Source: Mesostigma viride (taxonomy: Eukaryota > Streptophyta > Mesostigmatophyceae > Mesostigmatales > Mesostigmataceae). From it: DNA of 45,000 nt. The stretch covers positions 2,685,694 through 2,730,693 of the forward strand of contig RPFO01000050.1 in the NCBI GenBank assembly GCA_009746045.1, written 5' to 3'. Every line of letters begins with the position of its first letter. Within the stretch, counting starts at the first letter, position 1. The notes beneath the pieces were generated by a model. That model was given only the letters and a program-made list of their open reading frames with translations, ran no database searches and was not told the origin of the DNA. Shown in pieces: positions 23,701 through 35,396 of this stretch. The translations under genes were made by a program, and so were the position numbers.

Positions 23701-23815
23701 AAATCAGCGAGAATGCTTGTTGAAGAGCATAGGCTTATCTGAAACGCCTACTTGCCTGCCTGTCGGGACGCTCATCTAGCTAACTTACACTCTGAGTTAC
23801 ACACGGTAGTAGCAC
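20742..23815. other. No gene recognised
   Basis: Several open frames of 60-115 codons exist on both strands. None shows a domain, biased composition or a splice-supported extension. The end of this block would hold the promoter of the esterase gene; I see no clear core element. Confidence 0.55.
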
Positions 23816-26442
23816 ATGGACAGGACAACGGAAGTGTACCTGCTAGCCGGTCAGTCCAACATGGCAGGACGCGGAGGATTATCCATCGGGCCAGGCGGCC
23901 GGGTCTGGGACGGCGTCGACCCCGCTGTTCATTGCGAAGAGGCGCGCTTCGTCTCGCGCTTGACCGCCGAGAATGTATGGGAGCCTGCCAAGGAGCCGTT
24001 GCACGCTGACATCGACACCAAGAAGCCCTGCGGGGTCGGCCCAGGGCTTGCGTTCGCCGTGAATCTCATAAAACTCCGCGAGAATACAACGCCCGCAACC
24101 CGCATTGGCCTGGTATGCTGCGAGCCCTATCCGCCTCGTCTACAGAGCACATAGCAGTCTCTATTGTGACTGTTATGGTTATAATATATTGTATATTTTA
24201 TGTATATAATATAATATATATTATATAACATAGTAGTATATTATATTTTCTCTTTCTATCGCCTGCTACAGCTGCCCCCTCCGGATGCCTTCAACTGCAC
24301 CGATCAGGGCGTGCCCAATTCCCCTAATTTCTGGCTGGATGCGCTCCCTTCAATTTCTGGTTCAGTGGAGGTGAATGCATAAGGGCACTCTGTCCCCCCT
24401 TCATTTCTAGCACCTGGGTTCTCCTTTTCTCTGTAACCTTGTGCTGTCTGTGGCAGTCGCACGCTCCCAGTCATCGTGGTATGCAATCAGCAACAAATAT
24501 TTCTTTCCTATCTGTTCAACTATCTTGTTGTTATTTAATAGTTACCCAGGACACCCCATTGATGTATTTGATTTCCCTCATAATGCCCTGATATGCCCAA
24601 CCATGCCTATGGCAAGAGATACAGGTAGAAAAGCAGGCTATTTGCACTGTACTTGCCTGTGTGCACGTTTGTGGGTATGGCCACAATAGAAAGTTCCATG
24701 CTGCTAGTAGGCAATACCTTGAATGATTCCTACTTTCTGGCTGGACCCAATGCGTCACATTGTGGGTGGTCACTATGCGCGGTCACTGTTCACGGGTGGG
24801 AACTGTGCATGGTCACTATGGGTTTTCGCAGGTACCATGCGCCGTCGGGGGAACGTCCCTGGACGAGGTGAGCCCCAGGTGCCTGCCAGGGTCGCGCAGA
24901 ACGGCACACGCATAAAAATGAAAGTGCATGGCATTGGCTGGATTCCGCCATCATCCCGTCATCATCTCGTGCCAGGGGGTGAAGTCTCGTGTCAAGTCTA
25001 GCGTCAAGTCTAGCATCAAGCCTGGCATCAAGTCTGGCATCAAGTCTGGCATCAAGTCTGGCATCACGTCTGGCATCAACTCTGGCATCAAGTCTGGCAT
25101 CAAGTCTGGCACCAACTCTGGCATCAAGTCTGGCATCAAGTCTGGCACCAACTCTGGCATCAAGTCTGGCATCAAGTCTGGCATCAAGTCTGGCATCAAG
25201 TCTGGCATCAAGTCTAGCATTAAGTCCGGCATCAAGTTTGGCATCAAGTCTGCCATCAAGGGGCGACAGACCGACAGTAGAACTTTCTGTACTGTCCTAT
25301 GTTTAGTACGGCCGGGGCATTGTTCTATTGTTCGCATGGCAGGATATGAAGAGTATCCATGCTGGACTTGTGCTATCGTGAGTGGGTTATTGCTCCCATG
25401 GCAGGATGTGGACCCTGTCCATGCTGGACTTGTGCTATCATGGTTGGGTTATTGTTCCCATGGCAGGAAACGCAAGTGGAAAGGAAGGTATCCACTCTAA
25501 CCTCGTGTCCCCGTCACATGCTTTAAGCGATCCTCGCTCTGCTTGTGCCCCATCATCACTCCGACACTTGGTCCCTTATGGGGTGCGTGGGGGAGAGAGA
25601 TGTTGAGCATGAGCCCCCATGCCACCATGCCCCCGCCCGCACGCCTCGACGCGGCATGAGCCTGACACAGTGTGTGCCTGCGAGGACATTGCCTTGCCTT
25701 TTCTGCTGACCGTGCCGCTCTGCAGGGTTGCTTTCGTGCCTTTCGAACGGCGCATCGCTCTTGTGTCCTCGTCCGCGCCGTGTCGTCTTATACTACGTAT
25801 TGTTCTTATGCCCCCGTCCTTTTCCCCTCCTCTCGCCTTGTCATCTTGGCATGCGATCGTCCAATGCAGTGGCAGAAAGGTGCCCCGCCCAGCGCTCACA
25901 CAGATTGGGCCCTGTCCCTGTACGACCGTCTCATAGCGCGCGCGAGGGCCGCGTGCGGAGAAGCTCTGACGTCCACCGCCACCAGCGACACCGCTCCGCT
26001 GCCTGTGTCATCAGGGTGTCTCAACCCGCCGCCCCGAGGATTAGCCAATCAGAATATTTCGGAATCCGTGACCTCTTCCGAGGGATCGCCCTCGCCATTA
26101 AGGCTAGCATCCGGTCACCTCAGCGCATCGCCCTCATCCTCCCGCCTCAAAGCGCTGCTCTGGTACCAGGGGGAGAGCGACGCGGATACGGAGGAGCATG
26201 CGGGGAGGTACTGCGAGCGGTTCGAGCGGTTTCTGGCGGATGTGAGGGCAGACCTGGGCCGGCCGGAACTGCCGTGCGTCATGGTCGTGATTACCACAGC
26301 CGACCTGCCCACCACGTCTTTCTTGTCGTTGGTGCGGCGGCAGCAGTATGAAGCGGCGGCGAGGGTTCCGAGGGTGGTCATCGTGGACAGTGACGGGAGC
26401 AAGTTGCAGGCGGACGGTCTCCACTTGACGACCGATGCCCAG
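23816..26442 (+). CDS. SASA-family carbohydrate esterase (CE6-type), exons 1-3
   Basis: Exons 23816-24112, 24832-24867 and 25870-26442 join in phase 0, with a last exon at 33040-33108, giving 324 residues. Residues 6-16 (EVYLLAGQSNM) hold the nucleophile Ser14. Exon 1 also has the family blocks ENVWEPAKEPLHADID and GVGPGLAFAVNL. Exon 2 adds VPCAVGGTSLDE, exon 3 opens with WQKG and has LLWYQGESDA (209 on) and DGLHLTTDAQ with Asp293/His296 of the triad. Such enzymes remove acetyl groups from sugars such as xylan; the true substrate is unknown. No signal peptide is visible. A Ser/Pro-rich insert of about 55 residues (roughly 143-200) is unusual and might hide an unrecognised intron. The start ATG lies just ahead of the conserved fold. 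Confidence 0.92.
24178..24250. repeat. AT-only low-complexity stretch, intron 1 of the esterase
   Basis: Almost pure A/T, rich in TATATAATA words, 65 bp after exon 1. Confidence 0.9.
24832..24867 (+). CDS. 36-nt microexon of the esterase (VPCAVGGTSLDE)
   Basis: It has AG before and GTGAGC after, phase 0 on both sides. It joins RIGL of exon 1 to WQKG of exon 3, restoring the family block GLVPCAVGGTSLDEWQKG. Without it the oxyanion-region Gly-Gly-Thr block is lost. Confidence 0.9.
24983..25262. repeat. 12-bp minisatellite (TCTGGCATCAAG), about 23 copies, intron 2 of the esterase
   Basis: Units vary at a few positions (CATCACG, CACCAAC, CATCAAC). All frames stay open because 12 is a multiple of three, producing a spurious GIKS repeat protein. 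It lies wholly between microexon 2 and exon 3. Confidence 0.95.
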
Positions 26443-26546
26443 GTATAAGAGTCAGCCAGTTTATTCTTTGATTTTGAGATTTGCTTCTTGTTCGGGATCG
26501 ATCAAAGAATCGTGGTTCGTTACACGGATGTCTGTGAGGTAGGTGA

Positions 26547-27045
26547 CCTGTTGGTGGGGTTATTGGTGGGTTGTTGGTGGGGTCGGTGGTGGCGTTTGTT
26601 GGTGGAGTTGGTTATGGGGTTATTGGTGGGGTTGTTGGTGGGGCTGTTGGTGGGGCTGTTGGTGGGGTTGTTGGTGGGGTTGTTGGTGGGGTTGTTTGTG
26701 GGGTTGTTGGTGGGGTTTGTTGGTGGGGTTGTTGGTGGGGTTATTGGTGGGGTTGTTGGTGGGGTTGTTGGTGGGGTTGTTGGTGGGGTTGTTGGTGGGG
26801 TTGTTGGTGGGGTTGTTGGTGGGGTTGTTGGTGGGGTTGTTGGTGGGGTTGTTGGTGGGGTTGTTGGTGGGGTTGTTGGTGGGGTTGTTGGTGGGGTTGT
26901 TGGTGGGGTTGTTGGTGGGGTTGTTGGTGGGGTTGTTGGTGGGGTTGTTGGTGGGGTTGTTGGTGGGGTTGTTGGTGGGGTTGTTGGTGGGGTTGTTGGT
27001 GGGGCTGTTGGTGGGGTTGTTGGTGGGGTTGTCGGTAGGGTTTAT
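26547..27045. repeat. G-rich 12-bp minisatellite (GGGGTTGTTGGT), about 40 copies, intron 3 of the esterase
   Basis: Very homogeneous units with a few T/C and G variants near the edges. The + (transcript-sense) strand has GGGG and GG runs in every unit and could form quadruplexes in DNA or pre-mRNA. The frames are open, giving VGG, GLLV or TNNP repeats, and are not genes. Confidence 0.96.
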
Positions 27046-27202
27046 TGGTGTATTGTCGGTAGGGGGAATATCGTCATAGCCATTCTTCACCTCTCGTGTC
27101 CTCCACGACTCCTCATTGAGGAAGCTTGGTTAATGAGTGCTGGGTGTGGATTTACAGCATGGATGTCAAATGATCGCTCGAGACCGACGCGCACACGTGC
27201 CC

Positions 27203-29676
27203 AGGGTCCTTGTATCTTAGTAAACCATAATAGCGCTGAGTCCTTGTATCCTAGTCAACCATACTAGCGCTGAGACAGGTAGAGGGTCCTTTCATCGTAG
27301 TAAACCATACTAGCGCTGAGACAGGTAGAGGGTCCTTGCATCGTAGTCAACCATACTAGCGCTGAGACAGGTAGAGGGTCCTTGCATCCTAGTCAACCAT
27401 ACTAGCGCTGAGACAGGTAGAGGGTCCTTTCATCGTAGTAAACCATACTAGCGCTGAGACAGGTAGAGGGTCCTTGCATCGTAGTAAACCATACTAGCGC
27501 TGAGACAGGTAGAGGGTCCTTGCATCGTAGTCAACCATACTAGCGCTGAGACAGGTAGAGGGTCCTTGTATCGTAGTCAACCATACTAGCGCTGAGACAG
27601 GTAGAGGGTCCTTGTGCCGTAGTAAACCATACTAGCGCTGAGACAGGTAGAGGGTCCTGGTGCCGTAGTAAACCATACTAGCGCTGAGACAGGTAGAGGG
27701 TCCTTGTATCGTAGTCAACCATACTAGCGCTGAGACAGGTAGAGGGTCCTTGCATCGTAGTAAACCATACTAGCGCTGAGACAGGTAGAGGGTCCTTGCA
27801 TCGTAGTCAACCATACTAGCGCTGAGACAGGTAGAGGGTCCTTGTATCGTAGTCAACCATACTAGCGCTGAGACAGGTAGAGGGTCCTTGCATCCTAGTA
27901 AACCATACTAGCGCTGAGACAGGTAGAGGGTCCTTGTGTCGTAGTAAACCATACTAGCGCTGAGACAGGTAGAGGGTCCTTGCATCGTAGTAAACCATAC
28001 TAGCGCTGAGACAGGTAGAGGGTCCTTGCATCGTAGTCAACCATACTAGCGCTGAGACAGGTAGAGGGTCCTTGTATCGTAGTCAACCATACTAGCGCTG
28101 AGACAGGTAGAGGGTCCTTGCATCCTAGTAAACCATACTAGCGCTGAGACAGGTAGAGGGTCCTTGTGTCGTAGTAAACCATACTAGCGCTGAGACAGGT
28201 AGAGGGTCCTTGTATCGTAGTCAACCATACTAGCGCTGAGACAGGTAGAGGGTCCTTGCATCGTAGTCAACCATACTAGCGCTGAGACAGGTAGAGGGTC
28301 CTTGTGTCGTAGTAAACCATACTAGCGCTGAGACAGGTAGAGGGTCCTTGCATCGTAGTAAACCATACTAGCGCTGAGACAGGTAGAGGGTCCTTGTATC
28401 GTAGTCAACCATACTAGCGCTGAGACAGGTAGAGGGTCCTTGCATCGTAGTCAACCATAATAGTGCTGAGACAGGTAGAGGGTCCTTGCATCGTAGTCAA
28501 CCATACTAGCGCTGAGACAGGTAGAGGGTCCTGGTATCGTAGTAAACCATACTAGCGCTGAGACAGGTAGAGGGTCCTTGTATCGTAGTCAACCATACTA
28601 GCGCTGAGACAGGTAGAGGGTCCTTGCATCGTAGTCAACCATACTAGCGCTGAGACAGGTAGAGGGTCCTTGTGCCGTAGTAAACCATACTAGCGCTGAG
28701 ACAGGTAGAGGGTCCTTGCATCGTAGTAAACCATACTAGCGCTGAGACAGGTAGAGGGTCCTTGTGCCGTAGTAAACCATACTAGCGCTGAGACAGGTAG
28801 AGGGTCCTTGCATCGTAGTAAACCATACTAGCGCTGAGACAGGTAGAGGGTCCTTGCATCGTAGTCAACCATGATAGCGCTGAGACAGGTAGAGGGTCCT
28901 TGTATCGTAGTAAACCATACTAGCGCTGAGACAGGTAGAGGGTCCTTGTATCGTAGTCAACCATACTAGCGCTGAGACAGGTAGAGGGTCCTTGCATCCT
29001 AGTCAACCATACTAGCGCTGAGACAGGTAGAGGGTCCTTGCATCGTAGTAAACCATACTAGCGCTGAGACAGGTAGAGGGTCCTTGCATCGTAGTAAACC
29101 ATACTAGCGCTGAGACAGGTAGAGGGTCCTGGTGCCGTAGTAAACCATACTAGCGCTGAGACAGGTAGAGGGTCCTTGTATCGTAGTAAACCATACTAGC
29201 GCTGAGACAGGTAGAGGGTCCTTGCATCGTAGTAAACCATACTAGCGCTGAGACAGGTAGAGGGTCCTTGTGCCGTAGTAAACCATACTAGCGCTGAGAC
29301 AGGTAGAGGGTCCTTGCATCGTAGTAAACCATACTAGCGCTGAGACAGGTAGAGGGTCCTTGCATCGTAGTCAACCATGATAGCGCTGAGACAGGTAGAG
29401 GGTCCTTGTATCGTAGTAAACCATACTAGCGCTGAGACAGGTAGAGGGTCCTTGTATCGTAGTCAACCATACTAGCGCTGAGACAGGTAGAGGGTCCTTG
29501 CATCCTAGTCAACCATACTAGCGCTGAGACAGGTAGAGGGTCCTTGTATCGTAGTAAACCATACTAGCGCTGAGACAGGTAGAGGGTCCTTGCATCGTAG
29601 TAAACCATACTAGCGCTGAGACAGGTAGAGGGTCCTGGTGCCGTAGTAAACCATACTAGCGCTGAGACAGGTAGAG
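27203..29676. repeat. 46-bp minisatellite, about 53 copies, intron 3 of the esterase
   Basis: The unit includes GCTGAGACAGGTAGAGGGTC, a variable (C/G)(C/T)(A/G)(T/C)C(G/C) box, TAGT(A/C)AACCATACTA and GC. From 27269 to 29661 the phase is exactly 52 periods of 46 bp, with no indels. Only a few positions vary. The first unit lacks the ACAGGTAGAGGG part. The order of variants shows block duplications. Confidence 0.97.
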
Positions 29677-30288
29677 GCGTGATGCGGGCGTTGATGCGGG
29701 CAGCTGTGTGATCGAGGCGGGATCTACACGGACGGGTGAGGCCACACGTGGATGTGCTGGTGGTGAAGCATTAGCTTGTTGTTTACTACATGCACTCGGA
29801 TACCTAGCCGAGATGAGATTAACTTTCACTTTAGTTCAGGTGAGGTCACACTGAGATGGCACAGACTGCACGGGGGGCCGGGGCGGGTGCTAGAATACCC
29901 ACGACATCACTGGTATTCCCTCGCTGGTGTTCCCTATTCCCTATCCACAACGCCGGCCATTCCTAGGAATTGCTAGGCCTTGAGCGTAGTTGGGTAGGTG
30001 CACACAGCTACCCCAGAATTCTCGTGGCTGAGCCATTGGGCAGATTGCGCGTGTGTGTGGATACGTTTGTCTGCGCGTGGGAGTGGTGCTCCTCTGGTAC
30101 TCCTCTGGTACTTCGCCCAGGGGGGTCTGCCGGTGATGCCATGTTATGAAACGCAAGCCTGTCCTCGATCACATTTAGTTGGCATTCCCAGACGTGTTGG
30201 TCATGGTGCCAATTATGTAGTAGTTGCGCTATCTGAGCAATACTTGACCCTAATCACGTACGATATGCTGTCAATACTGCTGGCAAAG

Positions 30289-32862
30289 TAGCAGGGGACA
30301 TGGGATCACGGGATGACAGGCCAGCAGGGGACATGGGATCACTGGATGACAGGCCAGCAGGGGACATGGGATCACGGGATGACAGGCTAGCAGGGGACAT
30401 GGGATCACGGGATGACAGGCCAGCAGGTGACATGGGATCACGGGATGACAGGCTAGCAGGGGACATGGGATCACGGGATGACAGGCTAGCAGGGGACATG
30501 GGATCACGGGATGACAGGCTAGCAGGGGACATGGGATCACGGGATGACAGGCCAGCAGGGGACATGGGATCACGGGATGACAGGCCAGCAGGGGACATGG
30601 GATCACGGGATGACAGGCTAGCAGGGGACATGGGATCACGGGATGACAGGCTAGCAGGGGACATGGGATCACGGGATGACAGGCTAGCAGGGGACATGGG
30701 ATCACGGGATGACAGGCTAGCAGGGGACATGGGATCACGGGATGACAGGCTAGCAGGGGACATGGGATCACGGGATGACAGGCCAGCAGGGGACATGGGA
30801 TCACGGGATGACAGGCTAGCAGGGGACATGGGATCACGGGATGACAGGCTAGCAGGGGACATGGGATCACGGGATGACAGGCTAGCAGGGGACATGGGAT
30901 CACGGGATGACAGGCTAGCAGGGGACATGGGATCACGGGATGACAGGCTAGCAGGGGACATGGGATCACGGGATGACAGGCCAGCAGGGGACATGGGATC
31001 ACGGGATGACAGGCCAGCAGGGGACATGGGATCACGGGATGACAGACCAGCAGGTGACATGGGATCACGGGATGACAGACCAGCAGGTGACATGGGATCA
31101 CGGGATGACAGGCCAGCAGGGGACATGGGATCACGGGATGACAGGCTAGCAGGGGACATGGGATCACGGGATGACAGGCCAGCAGGGGACATGGGATCAC
31201 GGGATGACAGGCCAGCAGGGGACATGGGATCACGGGATGACAGGCCAGCAGGTGGCATGGGATCACGGGATGACAGGCTAGCAGGGGACATGGGATCACG
31301 GGATGACAGGCTAGCAGGTGGCATGGGATCACGGGATGACAGGCTAGCAGGGGACATGGGATCACGGGATGACAGGCCAGCAGGGGACATGGGATCACGG
31401 GATGACAGGCCAGCAGGGGACATGGGATCACGGGATGACAGGCTAGCAGGTGACATGGGATCACGGGATGACAGGCCAGCAGGGGACATGGGATCACGGG
31501 ATGACAGGCCAGCAGGGGACATGGGATCACGGGATGACAGGCTAGCAGGTGGCATGGGATCACGGGATGACAGGCTAGCAGGGGACATGGGATCACGGGA
31601 TGACAGGCTAGCAGGGGACATGGGATCACGGGATGACAGGCTAGCAGGGGACATGGGATCACGGGATGACAGGCCAGCAGGGGACATGGGATCACGGGAT
31701 GACAGGCTAGCAGGGGACATGGGATCACGGGATGACAGGCCAGCAGGGGACATGGGATCACGGGATGACAGGCCAGCAGGGGACATGGGATCACGGGATG
31801 ACAGGCCAGCAGGGACATGGGATCACGGGATGACAGGCCAGCAGGGGACATGGGATCACGGGATGACAGGCCAGCAGGGGACATGGGATCACGGGATGAC
31901 AGGCCAGCAGGGGACATGGGATCACGGGATGACAGGCCAGCAGGGGACATGGGATCACGGGATGACAGGCCAGCAGGGGACATGGGATCACGGGATGACA
32001 GGCCAGCAGGGGACATGGGATCACGGGATGACAGGCTAGCAGGGGACATGGGATCACGGGATGACAGGCCAGCAGGGGACATGGGATCACGGGATGACAG
32101 GCTAGCAGGGGACATGGGATCACGGGATGACAGGCTAGCAGGGGACATGGGATCACGGGATGACAGGCCAGCAGGGGACATGGGATCACGGGATGACAGG
32201 CCAGCAGGGGACATGGGATCACGGGATGACAGGCTAGCAGGGGACATGGGATCACGGGATGACAGGCTAGCAGGGGACATGGGATCACGGGATGACAGGC
32301 CAGCAGGGGACATGGGATCACGGGATGACAGGCCAGCAGGGGACATGGGATCACGGGATGACAGGCTAGCAGGGGACATGGGATCACGGGATGACAGGCC
32401 AGCAGGTGACATGGGATCACGGGATGACAGGCCAGCAGGGGACATGGGATCACGGGATGACAGGCTAGCAGGGGACATGGGATCACGGGATGACAGGCCA
32501 GCAGGTGACATGGGATCACGGGATGACAGGCCAGCAGGGGACATGGGATCACGGGATGACAGGCTAGCAGGGGACATGGGATCACGGGATGACAGGCCAG
32601 CAGGGGACATGGGATCACGGGATGACAGGCTAGCAGGGGACATGGGATCACGGGATGACAGGCCAGCAGGTGACATGGGATCACGGGATGACAGGCCAGC
32701 AGGGGACATGGGATCACGGGATGACAGGCTAGCAGGGGACATGGGATCACGGGATGACAGGCTAGCAGGGGACATGGGATCACGGGATGACAGGCCAGCA
32801 GGGGAAATGGAATCACGGGATGACAGGCTAGCAGGGGAAATGGAATCACTGGATGACAGGCT
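30289..32862. repeat. 33-bp minisatellite, about 78 copies, intron 3 of the esterase
   Basis: The unit is GGGATGACAGGC(C/T)AGCAGG then GGACATGGGATCAC. From 30311 to 32851 there are 77 periods less one base; the missing G lies near 31810. Variants are C/T before AGCAGG and GGGGAC, GGTGAC or GGTGGC. Since 33 is divisible by three, both strands stay open for hundreds of codons (MGSRDDRLAGD and MSPASLSSRDP); the 1-bp loss breaks these frames, which argues against coding. Confidence 0.97.
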
Positions 32863-32910
32863 GTCACGTGTCTATTAATTAATTAATCCAGTGATTCCAT
32901 TTCCCCTGCT
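32830..32910. repeat. 23-bp perfect inverted repeat at the right end of the 33-bp array
   Basis: 32830-32852 (AGCAGGGGAAATGGAATCAC and TGG) is exactly complementary to 32888-32910 across a 35-nt loop that contains TTAATTAATTAAT. The bases 32911-32924 further complement 30276-30289 at the left border of the array. Confidence 0.92.
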
Positions 32911-33039
32911 ACTTTGCCAGCAGTTTTACTGTCAAGCTGCGTGATCTACCCATACGCTGTTGCTTGGCGATGGAGTTTTGGGGTTTGTTCACATGCATCT
33001 CTTTGACTGATTTTATTTCTGTGCATGAAATCATCCCAG

Positions 33040-33108
33040 ATTACGGTGGGCAAGGAGTTGGCAACGTGCTTCCACGAGAAGTTCGACACAGTTGACCAGT
33101 GCATCTAG
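33040..33108 (+). CDS. Last exon of the SASA esterase, about 6.6 kb downstream
   Basis: After a pyrimidine-rich CCCAG acceptor the sequence encodes ITVGKELATCFHEKFDTVDQ, then CI and TAG. Joined in phase 0 to DGLHLTTDAQ from exon 3, it gives the usual family ending, a helix of the form (V/I)xxGKxLA. The donor at 26443 is GTATAA. The intron 26443-33039 holds three tandem arrays. The join is inferred from phase and family fit. Confidence 0.83.
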   Translation: MTVGKELATCFHEKFDTVDQCI

Positions 33109-33779
<671 letters not shown>

Positions 33780-34309
33780 TAACAACCAATGTGGTGCATA
33801 GTAGGCATGTGGGCTCAAGTCATCCAGGTCCCACTGCTTGATAATCTCGGACGTTTTCCTCTTCTTTGGTTATTGCTTGTTGCTGGATGTCGCTGCCTCC
33901 TAGAACCCTAGATGAGCATTTCTTCTATATTAGCTCTATTTTCTCTAGCTGTCGCCTCCCAACAAAATTGCCAACTCATTAGGCCCTAGATTTTCTGGGC
34001 CCGGTGAACAAATGCAGGGTGTTATATATGTAAAATGATCGACCCTAGAACAAACCGCTTCGCGAGGGCAAACCCCAGCCCGGGAAGGTTTTCGGGTCAC
34101 CTTGCGGGAAAATAAGCTGATGAATGTACCCTGGAAAATCGCCTCCAAGAGCTCTGCCGTCTGGCTATGCCCGTGCTACCTCGCCACCTGGCTGGCCGAC
34201 TTTCTTCCTTGATAACCCCCCTCATGGACCAGCTGAATACGCGACTGTTCAAGCGCGACACGGTAACCCGGATGCTGAATTTTGAACGTAGGGTTTTGGA
34301 CCACACACC

Positions 34310-34660
34310 GGTCACTATAGAGTCTTTGTACTAGGGTATGCCTCACATTTCTGATGAGATTACCTAGGCAGCGTAGATTGTACATAGCATCGCCGATATT
34401 TGTAGGGCATCTCAGTGCCCGACACATGGAGCCAGTCCTGGGTAGACACCGCCCGTAGTGGTCTAGCCGGCCCCCACTAGCGGCTTGGCTAGCCAGGGCG
34501 GCATATTCTGACTGACGTGGCCTGGCCCCAATGAAGGACAAACCCAGAAGGGTTGACCAGTACGTAGACCGGCCAGCCATCGACTACATACACAGATCAG
34601 CTGCTGGCCGCGACCTCATGGTCCCAGCTAGCTCAGTTTGAACACCGCATAAATTTCCTC
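34310..34660 (+). pseudogene. Degraded family B fragment (copy B5)
   Basis: Pieces matching the GMPRISDEIRQRR..GH region, the GGCCCCCAGCGGCTTGG-like block near 34470-34490 and the CATATTCTGAC block are recognisable. Many small insertions, often duplicating AG/CTAG-type words, have destroyed the frame. Confidence 0.7.
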
Positions 34661-34975
34661 CCTTCAAACTGCCGGCTAGCTGGGGAGCATGCTCCCTGAC
34701 ACCGCCGACGATGTGGACATCCGCATCGGCCTGGCCTGGGTTAATTCGTACGTTCGCTCAACCCCTAAGTACTGGCATGCTCGAAGGACCTCCGGGCGAG
34801 GACCGCAAGCGAGTGCTCTTCAAGGTCCTGGTCCTCACGGTGCTCACCTATGGCGCCGAGGCATGGACGCTCACGTACTACACGCTGGCTACCCGGCTGG
34901 ACGGCACTGTTACTGACTAGGATGAGCATCCTGGTCAGCGCACTTCGACAGGTCCTGAACGTAGGGACTAGGGTT
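34661..34975 (+). pseudogene. Degraded family B fragment, upstream part (copy B4)
   Basis: It encodes GSMLPDTADDVDIRIGLAWV and, after a shift, VLTVLTYGAEAWTLTYYTLA. It is then interrupted by the family C insertion and resumes at 35408. Confidence 0.8.
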
Positions 34976-34986
34976 TTCCACACATA

Positions 34987-35396
34987 ATTAGTAAGTAAGT
35001 ACTTGCGTGTCATGCGCAAAGGCATGCCACGGAGTACTATGCTAATCTCATTAGAAACATAATTACACAAAAGTTTAAACAAATATCGTCTGCATCATCC
35101 CCCAACCGTTGAGCACTAGATGGGGATGTAATCCTCATCCGAGCTGTCCTCTACTGTAATGGCAGACGAGGCGGTAGTGTAGCGGCTATCATCCTCAGGA
35201 CCAATAACCACCTGCGGACTTCTACCCTGGCTAGCAACGGGCCGCGGGGCCCGTGGGGAGAAAACAGGAGCATACCCCTCGGGAAGGTGCTTATCGCAGA
35301 TGGCAGCCCATTTCCCCTTGTCAATAATGCGGGCGCGGAGTACGGATAGTCCCAGAAGCCCTGCATCTTCAAGCAGTTGTGTCACATAGGTCCGGG
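34987..35396 (-). mobile_element. Family C retroelement, 3' end, with 11-bp TSD inside B4 (copy C1)
   Basis: TTCCACACATA stands on both sides (34976-34986 and 35397-35407). The minus strand encodes about 92 residues, from RTYVTQLLEDAGLLGLSVLR to the acidic end VEDSSDEDYIPI (stop at 35116-35118). A ~100-bp 3' UTR with GTACTCCGTGGCATGCC and an (ACTT)n tail at 34990-35003 follows. TSD, tail and truncation point to target-primed retrotransposition. I do not recognise the protein; it may be the C-terminus of a retroelement ORF. Confidence 0.75.

Noticed and set aside
24951-25500. GIKS or DLMP repeat proteins
   Set aside because: 12-bp minisatellite inside an esterase intron; open in several frames on both strands.
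25726-25762. Alternative esterase exon reading VAFVPFERRIAL before WQKG
   Set aside because: Its start phase does not fit exon 1 and it lacks the GGT block. The 24832-24867 microexon fits both phase and family motif.
26547-27090. Val-Gly-Gly, Trp-Trp-Gly-Cys and Thr-Asn-Asn-Pro repeat proteins
   Set aside because: Products of a 12-bp repeat, open in every frame and lacking start or splice context.
27203-29676. CRISPR-like regular repeats
   Set aside because: The 46-bp units are contiguous with no unique spacers; this is a minisatellite.
30300-32878. Open frames of 350-834 codons on both strands (MGSRDDRPAGD and MSPASLSSRDP repeats)
   Set aside because: They exist only because the repeat unit is 33 bp without stops. 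A 1-bp loss breaks them, both strands are equally open, and they lie inside the esterase intron.
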